Of a stretch of DNA of 43,624 nucleotides, positions 8,530 to 15,502 are shown piece after piece. The stretch is from NCBI GenBank assembly GCA_964556255.1, contig CAZKVQ010000024.1, positions 1-43,624 on the forward strand, given 5' to 3'. Under the pieces are notes generated by a model that worked only from the letters and a program-made list of their open reading frames with translations, was not told where the DNA came from and searched no databases. The DNA is from JACJWR01 sp964556255. GTDB taxonomy: Bacteria; Actinomycetota; Actinomycetes; S36-B12; UBA10799. Every line of letters begins with the position of its first letter. Position 1 is the stretch's first letter. The translations under genes were made by a program, and so were the position numbers.

Positions 8530-8961
8530 TCAGCGCAGCGACAGCAGGCCGATGATGAGCATGGCCGCCAACACGATCAGGATGAGTGCGAGCGTCTGCT
8601 TGCGCATGCCCGAGGCGACGGGATCTGACCCGAGGGTCTTAGCTGCTCGCTCCTGCTGTTCCTTGCGTGTGGGCGTCGGTTCCGGCTCCCCGGCGGTGCC
8701 ATCGGCGGTATCGGCCATTCCGGGCGTCTCCTTCACAGGCTCGGTCTCCGAGGTCGCCTCCTGTCCGGTGCCGTCTGGCCCGTCCGCATGCAAGAGCGAC
8801 TTCAGAAGCGACAGATCTTTCCTGCACTCCGAGCAGGAGGCTACATGTTCCTTCACGCCGGCAGCGGTCGGTGCCTCCAGCGCCAGGTTCGCCAGCTGCT
8901 CGGAGTCGGGATGGCCGCCGTCAAAGGCGGACCCCGTTTGCTGCTGTGGCGTCTCGGGCAT
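8530..8961 (-). CDS. Membrane-anchored protein with zinc anti-sigma motif
   Basis: A 143-residue protein I cannot name. Residues 36-47 carry H39-x3-C43-x2-C46 (HVASCSEC), the zinc-binding signature of ZAS anti-sigma factors. An acidic, Pro/Thr-rich linker (about 60-105) follows, then a basic stretch and one hydrophobic segment near the C-terminus (about 122-141) ending in SLR. The order cytoplasmic zinc finger, linker, membrane anchor matches small ZAS proteins, but no extracytoplasmic domain is left after the anchor. The ATG at 8961 lies 14 nt after the serA stop on the same strand, so it is probably cotranscribed with serA. No sigma factor gene is in the window, so an anti-sigma role is inference. 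It could be another small zinc-ribbon membrane protein. Confidence 0.75.
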   Translation of the reverse strand: MPETPQQQTGSAFDGGHPDSEQLANLALEAPTAAGVKEHVASCSECRKDLSLLKSLLHADGPDGTGQEATSETEPVKETPGMADTADGTAGEPEPTPTRKEQQERAAKTLGSDPVASGMRKQTLALILIVLAAMLIIGLLSLR

Positions 8962-8975
8962 GAATGTGGAACCGG

Positions 8976-10565
8976 CTAGGCAGGCAGGTCGACGGCGCGG
9001 CCGCTGCTGGCACCGATGGAATCGGCGATGGCGGCCACGGTCAGGTCGTCCACTGTGGAGTCGACGCTGAGCACCATCGTGACATCCTCGCCGGCGTTCG
9101 CCCTGCTGACCTGCATGTTGGCAATGTTGACGCCCGCATCGCCCAGGATGCCACCCACGGCACCGACCACACCGGGACGGTCGGAGTAGCGGAAGACCAA
9201 CAGGTGCTCGCTCACCGGCACGTCCAATTCGGCCCCGGCTACGAGGACCAGCTTCTCGTCGTCGTGAAGTCCGGTGACGGTGCCGGCGACCCGCAATGCG
9301 GTGCCGTCTGAACACGACATGCAGACGCGCACCATCGAGCGGTAATCCTCGAAGTCGCCCTCGGTGGCCAACTCGGAAACGACACCCCGGTCGGCGGCGA
9401 GCACCGGGGCGTTCACGTAGGACACCGGCTCGTCAACGAGCAGGCTGAACATCCCCTTGACGGCAGCGAGTTCGAGGACGCTGACATCGTGCTCGGAGAG
9501 TTCACCGACAACGTCCACGCTGACCTTGGCGATCGGCGCGGGAGCGAGGGCTGTGGCGAGTCGACCCAGCTTCTCGACCAGTGACAGGTATGGACGCACG
9601 GGTTCGGCGATGGCGCCACCGCGGACGTTGACGGCGTCCGGCACGAGTTCACCGGCGAGCGCCTGCCGCACGGACTTGGCGACCGCGATCCCGGCCTTCT
9701 CCTGGGCCTCGTCGGTGGACGCCCCGAGGTGCGGTGTGGCCACGACGTTGTCGAGGCCGAACAGCGGTGAGTCTGTGCATGGCTCCTTGACGTAGACGTC
9801 CAACCCCGCGCCCGCGACCCGACCGTCGACCAAGGCCTCGTAGAGGGCTGTCTCATCCACGATGCCGCCGCGTGCGGCGTTCACGATGTGCACCGTCGGC
9901 TTGACCTTGTGCAGCGCTTCGTCGCCGATGAGACCGAGCGTCTCCTTGGTCTTCGGCAGGTGCACGGTGATGAAGTCGCTCTCGGCCAGTAGCTCGTCCA
10001 AGGTGACCATCCGGACGCCCAACTGGGCTGCCCGCGTCGGACGTACGAAGGGGTCGTAGGCGATGAGGTTGACTCCGAAGGCGCTCAGCCGCTGCGCGAC
10101 CAACAGCCCGATCCGGCCGAGTCCCACAACCCCGACGGTCTTGTCGGCGAGTTCGACGCCGGAGTACTTGGACCGCTTCCACTCCCCATTGCGCAGCGCC
10201 TGGTGGGCGGGACTGACGTTGCGAGCGCTGGCGAGCAGCAGGGCCACGGCGAGTTCAGCGGCGCTGACGATGTTCGAGGTGGGTGCGTTGACCACCATCA
10301 CCCCCCGTTGGGTGGCGGCGGGAACGTCGACGTTGTCCAGCCCGACTCCTGCCCTGGCCACCACCTTGAGGTTGTTGGCGGCCGCGAGGGCCTCTGCGTC
10401 GACCTTCGTCGCCGATCGGATCAGGATCGCGTCGACGTCGGCGATGGCGGGCAGCAACTCATCCCGGTTGGCGCCGTCACAGTGACGCACCTCGAAGTCC
10501 GGGCCCAAGGCCTCGATAGTTGCGGGGGACAATTCCTCGGCGATGAGTACGACGGGCTTAGACAC
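8976..10565 (-). CDS. serA: D-3-phosphoglycerate dehydrogenase
   Basis: First enzyme of serine synthesis, oxidising 3-phosphoglycerate with NAD. The 529-residue product is the long form with an intervening domain and a C-terminal ACT domain, as in Mycobacterium. Visible features are the substrate-domain ILIRSATKVDAEAL, the NAD-binding GVVGLGRIGLLVAQRL (near residue 145), NAARGGIVDETALYEAL with the catalytic arginine region, and TPHLGASTDEAQEKAG with the catalytic histidine. The ACT segment in the last 75 residues (VFRYSDRPGVVGAVGGILGDAGVNIANMQV) is the serine feedback site. The GTG at 10565 has GGAG 7 nt upstream. An open frame extends to 10721, but its extra residues are not conserved. Upstream is a -10-like TAGACT. 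Confidence 0.97.
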   Translation of the reverse strand: MSKPVVLIAEELSPATIEALGPDFEVRHCDGANRDELLPAIADVDAILIRSATKVDAEALAAANNLKVVARAGVGLDNVDVPAATQRGVMVVNAPTSNIVSAAELAVALLLASARNVSPAHQALRNGEWKRSKYSGVELADKTVGVVGLGRIGLLVAQRLSAFGVNLIAYDPFVRPTRAAQLGVRMVTLDELLAESDFITVHLPKTKETLGLIGDEALHKVKPTVHIVNAARGGIVDETALYEALVDGRVAGAGLDVYVKEPCTDSPLFGLDNVVATPHLGASTDEAQEKAGIAVAKSVRQALAGELVPDAVNVRGGAIAEPVRPYLSLVEKLGRLATALAPAPIAKVSVDVVGELSEHDVSVLELAAVKGMFSLLVDEPVSYVNAPVLAADRGVVSELATEGDFEDYRSMVRVCMSCSDGTALRVAGTVTGLHDDEKLVLVAGAELDVPVSEHLLVFRYSDRPGVVGAVGGILGDAGVNIANMQVSRANAGEDVTMVLSVDSTVDDLTVAAIADSIGASSGRAVDLPA

Positions 10566-10602
10566 GAATGTGCTCCGGTATCCAGGGATTGGGTGTCCAT
10601 CA

Positions 10603-10608
10603 AGTCTA
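10603..10608 (-). promoter_or_regulatory. -10 element upstream of serA
   Basis: TAGACT on the minus strand fits TANNNT and lies about 38 nt upstream of the serA GTG, leaving room for a short 5' UTR with the GGAG ribosome site. A -35 match is weak. Confidence 0.4.
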
Positions 10609-10710
10609 CCCGCGCGCCGGTGGTGGGGTTGAGGTGGAGCGGCGTGAGATCCGCCACGGTGGGACGGCGGCCCGCGACCTAGCGTCAGTCGCGCGCGGCG
10701 GCCACCTGGC

Positions 10711-11703
10711 ATGCGGTACAACTCAAGTGTGGCGGAGGACGCGCACGGCGATGCGATGAACTGGTGGCGCCGACAGCGCCACCGGATCAGAGTGCGATTC
10801 GATCGGGCGCGGGCGCGTTCAGCATCTCTTGACCATGTGGCCCGGGCGGTCGAGCGCTACCGCGGACACCAGGTGGAGTACTCAGCACTGATCGTGGTCT
10901 ACCGGGCGCTGTTCCTGGCGATCTGCGTGATGCTCGGAGTCTTGTTCGCGCTGGAGGGGATCACCCACGTGATGCCGGGCGCCAACGAGGTGATCATCCC
11001 GAATGTGCTGGCGCCTGCGGACATCGATCTGGGTGCAGCGGTGGAATTGGCACTCCTCCGGTCGCGCAGCGCAGTACTCGATGTGCTCGGTTGGCTGACC
11101 TTCCTGCTCTCGGCCACCTACACGGCAAAAGCGCTGCGCGAAGGCTCCTGGAAGGTAATGCACCCCGGGGAACGGCGCAGGTTCCACACCTGGCGGCCGT
11201 GGAACCTGCTAGCCGGACTGCTGCTCGCAGTGGTCGTGTTGGCGGGGTGGTTGCTGGCTCTCGGTACCGCCATCCGCACCGCGGCCATCTCCGAGTTGCT
11301 CAATACCGCTGTTCCTCGACCCCTCGTGAGCGTCGGCAAGTTCGGACTTGTGGTGCTCGCAGAGATCCTGCTGACCCTGGCGGTCTTTCTGCCCCTTCGC
11401 CGGTTAGGCAGTCGGTATCGAACCGCCCCCATGCTCCTCGCGTCGGCGCTGTTGGCCGCCTTTGTGGTAGGCGCCAACTTCGTGCTCATCTACACCTACC
11501 TGGGCGCGCTGTACGACCCCGACACTTCCGGCGGCGTCGTGCTGGTGCTCACCATCTTGGCGTGGGTGAATATCGTCGCGCGGGCACTGTTCTACGTCGA
11601 GTGCTGGATCGTCGAGACGAATCCACCGGACGATCGCCTCGCCGCCCCAGGATCGGATCCCCCGGGCGACGCCGCTCAGCGTGCTGCGGTGCCTTCGACG
11701 TAG
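10711..11703 (+). CDS. Polytopic membrane protein, possibly YihY/BrkB-like
   Basis: A 330-residue protein with a basic N-terminus and six hydrophobic stretches at about residues 60-82, 118-137, 165-187, 205-228, 240-262 and 275-298. The topology and the N-terminal 'VERYRGHQVEYSAL' segment before the first membrane span faintly recall the six-span YihY/BrkB (formerly RNase BN) family, but no diagnostic motif is present, so function is unknown. The ATG at 10711 has no obvious ribosome site. A GTG at 10729, just after TACAACT, could be a leaderless start, and an ATG at 10756 is a third option. It diverges from serA. Its last 28 nt overlap the 3' end of the convergent ilvC. Confidence 0.75.
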   Translation: MRYNSSVAEDAHGDAMNWWRRQRHRIRVRFDRARARSASLDHVARAVERYRGHQVEYSALIVVYRALFLAICVMLGVLFALEGITHVMPGANEVIIPNVLAPADIDLGAAVELALLRSRSAVLDVLGWLTFLLSATYTAKALREGSWKVMHPGERRRFHTWRPWNLLAGLLLAVVVLAGWLLALGTAIRTAAISELLNTAVPRPLVSVGKFGLVVLAEILLTLAVFLPLRRLGSRYRTAPMLLASALLAAFVVGANFVLIYTYLGALYDPDTSGGVVLVLTILAWVNIVARALFYVECWIVETNPPDDRLAAPGSDPPGDAAQRAAVPST

Positions 11704-12704
11704 TCGTCGTCACCGGAATCGACCCAGGCCATCAGCCCGCGCAACTCGCGCCCGGTCGCCTCGATCGGATGGGCCTCAGCCTGAGCACGCAAAGCCTTGA
11801 ATTCCGGGGCGCCCGCGTCCTGGTCGGCGATGAACCGCTCGGCGAAGGCGCCGGACCGGATATCGGCCAGCACAGCAGCCATGTTCTCCTTCACCCGGGC
11901 GTCGATGACCCGCGGACCGGACACGTAGTCGCCGTATTCGGCGGTGTCGGACACCGACCAGCGCTGCTTGGCGATGCCGCCCTCGTACATCAGATCCACG
12001 ATGAGCTTGAGTTCATGCAGGCACTCGAAGTAGGCGACCTCGGGCTGGTAGCCCGCCTCGACCAAGGTCTCGAAGCCGGCCATGACCAGTGCGGAGGCAC
12101 CGCCGCAGAGGACCGCCTGCTCCCCGAACAGATCGGTCTCGGTCTCCTCTGTGAAGGTCGTCTTGATGCCGCCGGCCCGCAGCCCGCCGATGGCGCGCGC
12201 ATACGACAGGGCGAGCGCGAGGGCCTCCCCGGAGGCGTCCTGCTCGACGGCCACCAGCACCGGGACCCCACGTCCGGCCTCGTACTCGCGCCTGACGAGG
12301 TGCCCTGGACCCTTCGGCGCCACCATCGCGACGTCGACCTCGGCCGGCGGTGCGATGTAGCCGAACCGGATGTTGAAGCCGTGCGCGAAGAACAACGCCT
12401 TGCCGGCACTCAGGTTCGGCGCGATCGCTTCGGCGTACAGGCCGCGCTGAACGGGGTCGGGGACGAGCACCATGATCACGTCGGCCTCGGCACTCGCGGT
12501 CGCGGGGTCCACGACCCGCAGCCCTTCGGCCTCGGCCTTGGCCCGGCTCTTGGAACCTTCGGCCAGTCCCACGCGGACGTCGACACCGGAGTCGCGCAAG
12601 TTCAGCGCGTGGGCATGGCCTTGCGAACCGAATCCCAGCACCGCGACCTTCTTGGACTGGATCAGGGCGAGGTCGGCGTCGTCGTCGTAGAACATTTCAG
12701 CCAC
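11676..12704 (-). CDS. ilvC: Ketol-acid reductoisomerase
   Basis: Class I KARI of 342 residues. It isomerises and reduces acetolactate or acetohydroxybutyrate to dihydroxy acids using Mg and NADPH. The Rossmann motif VAVLGFGSQGHAHALNLRDSG is near residue 20, followed by APKGPGHLVRREYEAGRG. The metal-binding acidic residues lie in TTFTEETETDLFGEQAVLCGG and AYFECLHELKLIVDLMYEGG. The GTG at 12704 has AGGAG 6 nt upstream. A 161-nt gap separates it from ilvN, so it may be read through from ilvBN or have its own promoter. The 3' end overlaps the convergent membrane-protein gene by 28 nt. Confidence 0.97.
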   Translation of the reverse strand: MAEMFYDDDADLALIQSKKVAVLGFGSQGHAHALNLRDSGVDVRVGLAEGSKSRAKAEAEGLRVVDPATASAEADVIMVLVPDPVQRGLYAEAIAPNLSAGKALFFAHGFNIRFGYIAPPAEVDVAMVAPKGPGHLVRREYEAGRGVPVLVAVEQDASGEALALALSYARAIGGLRAGGIKTTFTEETETDLFGEQAVLCGGASALVMAGFETLVEAGYQPEVAYFECLHELKLIVDLMYEGGIAKQRWSVSDTAEYGDYVSGPRVIDARVKENMAAVLADIRSGAFAERFIADQDAGAPEFKALRAQAEAHPIEATGRELRGLMAWVDSGDDDYVEGTAAR

Positions 12705-12865
12705 GGTGAACTCCTGCTCGGATAGTGATGGGTGGACGTGCGGTAACGGGTGACGGCCGGCAGGACACCGGACCGAACAGATCTTCTCCCCCGAGGGTAC
12801 CCAGCCCCTTCACGGGGCAACTAGGCGGTCGCCGGTGGCCACACAGGCGAGCACCCGGGGTGGTT

Positions 12866-13378
12866 TCAGGCACCGGCCTTCGCCCGGTCGGTGATGCTTC
12901 TACTTCCGCGGCCGAGGGCGACGACGCCCGACTGAACGAGTTCCTTGATGCCATACGGCGCCAACACGGTCAGTAGTGCCTCGAGTTTGCCTCGATCTCC
13001 AGTCGCCTCGATGGTCAGTGACTCCGTCGCCACATCCACGATTCGGGCCCGGAACATGTTCGCCGTCTCGAGCACGCCGGATCGAGAACCGGCGGTCGCC
13101 GACACCTTTATCAGGACGATCTCGCGCTGAACCGCGGATTCGGGGTCCAACTCGACGATCTTGATGACGTTGATCAGCTTGTTCAGCTGCTTGGTCACCT
13201 GCTCAAGCGGCGCGCGCTCGCAGTTGACCACGATCGTCATACGCGAGATGAGCGGATCCTCGGTGGGACCCACCGCCAGCGACTCGATGTTGAAGCCACG
13301 CCGACTGAACAGCGCGGCGATCCGCGCGAGCACGCCGGGCTTGTTCTCCACGAGCACGCTCAGGGTGCTGGTGTTCAT
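12866..13378 (-). CDS. ilvN: Acetolactate synthase small (regulatory) subunit
   Basis: Regulatory partner of IlvB, 170 residues, the usual length of the actinobacterial IlvN/IlvH. The N-terminal ACT domain reads LSVLVENKPGVLARIAALFSRRGFNIESL and includes the valine-binding loop. A second ACT-like C-terminal domain (about residues 84-160) carries REIVLIKV and ELVQSGVVALGRG. It binds valine and activates and feedback-inhibits the catalytic subunit. The ATG at 13378 overlaps the ilvB stop by 4 nt (ATGA), typical of stoichiometric coupling. The same frame is open much further upstream, but that part lies inside ilvB and is not real. Confidence 0.97.
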   Translation of the reverse strand: MNTSTLSVLVENKPGVLARIAALFSRRGFNIESLAVGPTEDPLISRMTIVVNCERAPLEQVTKQLNKLINVIKIVELDPESAVQREIVLIKVSATAGSRSGVLETANMFRARIVDVATESLTIEATGDRGKLEALLTVLAPYGIKELVQSGVVALGRGSRSITDRAKAGA

Positions 13379-15138
13379 TCCGTGTCCCCTCGGTCCCAGG
13401 CGGGCGCCAGATCCCGCGCGTTGGTGATGTCGCTGTTGGAGGTCCCGGCGGGCACCATCGGCCACACCATGGCGTCCCGATGGACCCGGAAGTCGATCAC
13501 CACCGGAGCATCGTTCATGTCCATTGCCTTCTCGATCGCTGCGTCCACGCCGTCTGGGCTGTTGACCCGCAAGCCGTGGCAGCCGTAGGCCTCGGCCAGC
13601 TTCACGAAGTCGGGGAACTCGTGGGAGTTCAGGTCGGTGTGGGAGTACCTCTCGTTGTAGAAGAGGGTCTGCCACTGCCTCACCATGCCCAGCGACGAGT
13701 TGTTGATGAGGGCGACCTTTATGGGGATGTCGTTGATAGTGCAGGTGGCCAGTTCCTGGTTGGTCATCTGGAAACAGCCATCGCCATCGATTGCCCAAAC
13801 CGTGGCTTCTGGACGACCGACTTTCGCGCCCATGGCCGCCGGCACCGCATAGCCCATGGTGCCGAGGCCGCCGGAGTTGAGCCAGGTGCGCGGGTTCTCG
13901 TAGCCGATGAACTGCGAGGCCCACATCTGGTGCTGACCCACGCCCGCGACGTAGAGCGCTTCCGGCCCGGCGATCTCCCCCAGCCGGGATATGACGTACT
14001 GGGGGGCCAACTCGTCGTTGTCGGGATCGTCGTACCCGAGCGGGAAACGCCTCTTGAGGTCGTTGAGGGTCATCCACCAACCCTCGTAGTCGCCCACTCG
14101 ACCAGCGGCGTGCTCGGCGCTCAGAGCATCGATGAGCTCGGCCATCACCAGTTTCGCGTCCCCGACGATCGGGATGTCCGCGCGCCGATTCTTGCCGGTC
14201 TCGGCCGTGTCGATATCGGCGTGGATGACCGAAGCCTTCGGCGCGAACGAGTCGAGGCGCCCGGTGACCCGGTCGTCGAAGCGTGCGCCGATCGCGATGA
14301 GCAGGTCCGAACTCTGCAGCGCGGCGACCGCCGGGACGGTTCCGTGCATCCCGGGCATGCCCAGGTGCTGTGGATGGCTGTCGGGGAACGCTCCGCGCGC
14401 CATCAGGGTGGTGACGACCGGGATACCCGTCAACTCCGCGAGCCGACGAAGTTCCGGGGAGGCGTCGGCACGGATCACGCCGCCGCCGATGTACAGCACG
14501 GGCTGGCGTGCCGACAGGATCATCTTGGCTGCTTCGCGAATCTGCTTCGAATGCGGCCGGGTATTCGGCCGGTAGCCGGGCAACTCCATCTCTTCGGACC
14601 AGTGGAAGGTGGTCTGTGCGGCCAAGGCGTCCTTGCTGATGTCGACCAGGACGGGACCGGGCCGGCCGGTGCCGGCGATATGGAAGGCCTCACGGATGGC
14701 GCGCGGGATCTCCGCCGGGTCGGTGAGCAGGAAGTTGTGCTTGGTGATCGGCATGGTGATGCCACGGATGTCGGCCTCTTGGAAGGCATCGGTGCCGATC
14801 GCCGGTGACGGCACCTGTCCGGTGATCGCCACGATGGGGACCGAGTCCATGTAGGCGTCCGCCAGCGGGGTGACCAGATTCGTCGCGCCAGGCCCAGACG
14901 TCGCCATGCAGACGCCGACCCGACCGCTGGCGGCCGCGTACCCCTCGGCCGCGTGTCCCGCGCCCTGCTCGTGCCTGACCAGGATGTGGCGCAACTTGGT
15001 CGAGTCCATCAGCGGGTCGTAGGCGGGCAGGATGGCGCCTCCGGGGATTCCGAAGACGGTGTCCGCCCCGACCTCCTCCAGCGATCTGATCAGACTCGAG
15101 GCGCCGGTTGTGACGTCATCGGAGTGGTTCGCTGTCAT
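13375..15138 (-). CDS. ilvB: Acetolactate synthase large (catalytic) subunit
   Basis: ThDP-dependent enzyme of 587 residues that makes acetolactate and acetohydroxybutyrate, the first common step to valine, leucine and isoleucine. The PYR domain has FGIPGGAILP and the catalytic glutamate in VRHEQGAGHAAEGYA. The central FAD-type domain has IGARFDDRVTG. The PP domain has the ThDP/Mg motif beginning IDGDGCFQMTNQEL and closing with ALINNSSLGMVRQW. The ATG at 15138 has GAGGA 4 nt upstream. It heads ilvB-ilvN and probably ilvC. The 5' region contains a leader peptide with Leu-Ile-Leu-Val codons, a pause hairpin and a terminator, so transcription is likely attenuated by branched-chain amino acid supply. 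Confidence 0.97.
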   Translation of the reverse strand: MTANHSDDVTTGASSLIRSLEEVGADTVFGIPGGAILPAYDPLMDSTKLRHILVRHEQGAGHAAEGYAAASGRVGVCMATSGPGATNLVTPLADAYMDSVPIVAITGQVPSPAIGTDAFQEADIRGITMPITKHNFLLTDPAEIPRAIREAFHIAGTGRPGPVLVDISKDALAAQTTFHWSEEMELPGYRPNTRPHSKQIREAAKMILSARQPVLYIGGGVIRADASPELRRLAELTGIPVVTTLMARGAFPDSHPQHLGMPGMHGTVPAVAALQSSDLLIAIGARFDDRVTGRLDSFAPKASVIHADIDTAETGKNRRADIPIVGDAKLVMAELIDALSAEHAAGRVGDYEGWWMTLNDLKRRFPLGYDDPDNDELAPQYVISRLGEIAGPEALYVAGVGQHQMWASQFIGYENPRTWLNSGGLGTMGYAVPAAMGAKVGRPEATVWAIDGDGCFQMTNQELATCTINDIPIKVALINNSSLGMVRQWQTLFYNERYSHTDLNSHEFPDFVKLAEAYGCHGLRVNSPDGVDAAIEKAMDMNDAPVVIDFRVHRDAMVWPMVPAGTSNSDITNARDLAPAWDRGDTE

Positions 15139-15185
15139 CTCGTCCTCACTGCTGGGTCGGTGCTGGTCGGGTCCTGCTTCACAAG

Positions 15186-15218
15186 AAAACCCCCCGTTCC
15201 ACTGTGGGAAGGAGGGGT
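15186..15218 (-). terminator. ilvB attenuator (intrinsic terminator in leader)
   Basis: On the minus strand the arms ACCCCTCCTTCC and GGAACGGGGGGT form a 12-position stem with one mismatch and one G-T pair around a CACAGT loop, followed at once by TTTTC. It lies after the ilv leader peptide and about 50 nt before the ilvB start codon, which is the classic place for an attenuator that is bypassed when ribosomes stall on the leader. Confidence 0.75.
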
Positions 15219-15252
15219 CCGCGCGGCGGCTGAAATGCTAGCCGACGCGCGG
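15219..15252 (-). promoter_or_regulatory. ilv leader pause/alternative hairpin
   Basis: CCGCGCGTCGGC (minus strand, 15252 to 15241) pairs with GCCGCCGCGCGG (15230 to 15219) at 11 of 12 positions. The 10-nt loop contains the leader stop codon. The 5' arm covers the last codons of the leader peptide, so a translating ribosome blocks it. It is the expected 1:2 helix of an attenuator and directly abuts the terminator stem. Confidence 0.6.
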
Positions 15253-15276
15253 GGTGCGTACGAGGATCAACTTCAT
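15238..15276 (-). CDS. ilvB leader peptide (attenuation)
   Basis: A 12-residue frame, MKLILVRTPRVG then TAG, on the minus strand 99 nt upstream of ilvB. Codons 3-6 are Leu-Ile-Leu-Val, that is all three branched-chain amino acids in a row. This is the sensor of a ribosome-mediated attenuator, a mechanism described for ilvB operons of actinobacteria. The ATG lies 6 nt after a -10-like TACATT, so the transcript is probably leaderless. Confidence 0.8.
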   Translation of the reverse strand: MKLILVRTPRVG

Positions 15277-15282
15277 GCCGTA

Positions 15283-15288
15283 AATGTA
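15283..15288 (-). promoter_or_regulatory. -10 element of the ilvB leader transcript
   Basis: TACATT on the minus strand matches TANNNT. Six bases separate it from the leader ATG at 15276, placing the transcription start on the A of that codon. The arrangement mirrors the one in front of the leuA leader. Confidence 0.55.
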
Positions 15289-15472
15289 TCTTTCATCCCC
15301 GGCCGACGCATCACCGGCCCCCGCCGGCACAACATCCACGCGTGGCCTTGGGCGGGTCGGACTTCACGCAGCCTCTCGGCTCCGATCCGTCCTGCCGGCT
15401 GCCCTCTGGCCTCCGTGCTGCGAGCGCGCCCCAGTCCCGTTCATCCTGTTCTGCGGCCTCTCCTTTGCTGGC

Positions 15473-15478
15473 TATGCT
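15473..15478 (+). promoter_or_regulatory. -10 element of the CheB-CheR-GGDEF-EAL gene
   Basis: TATGCT, 25 nt upstream of the chosen ATG at 15503 and 14 nt before its GGAG ribosome site region. It fits TANNNT and supports the downstream start over the longer open frame, which would begin upstream of this promoter. Confidence 0.45.
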
Positions 15479-15502
15479 GAGCGCAGGGAGGCGGAGAGCA
15501 AG

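Noticed and set aside
8962..9315. N-terminal extension of the zinc-motif membrane protein
   Set aside because: It is an off-frame reading of the serA 3' end.
12866..14080. 404-residue frame extending ilvN into ilvB
   Set aside because: The extra residues are an off-frame reading of ilvB; the ATG at 13378 gives a normal 170-residue IlvN.
13480..14808. 442-residue plus-strand frame antisense to ilvB
   Set aside because: High-GC DNA gives long antisense frames; the residues have no family features and ilvB is certain.
15284..15502. 73-codon N-terminal extension of the CheB-CheR protein
   Set aside because: It overlaps the ilvB leader promoter, has no ribosome site and precedes a better ATG with GGAG; a -10-like TATGCT lies inside it.
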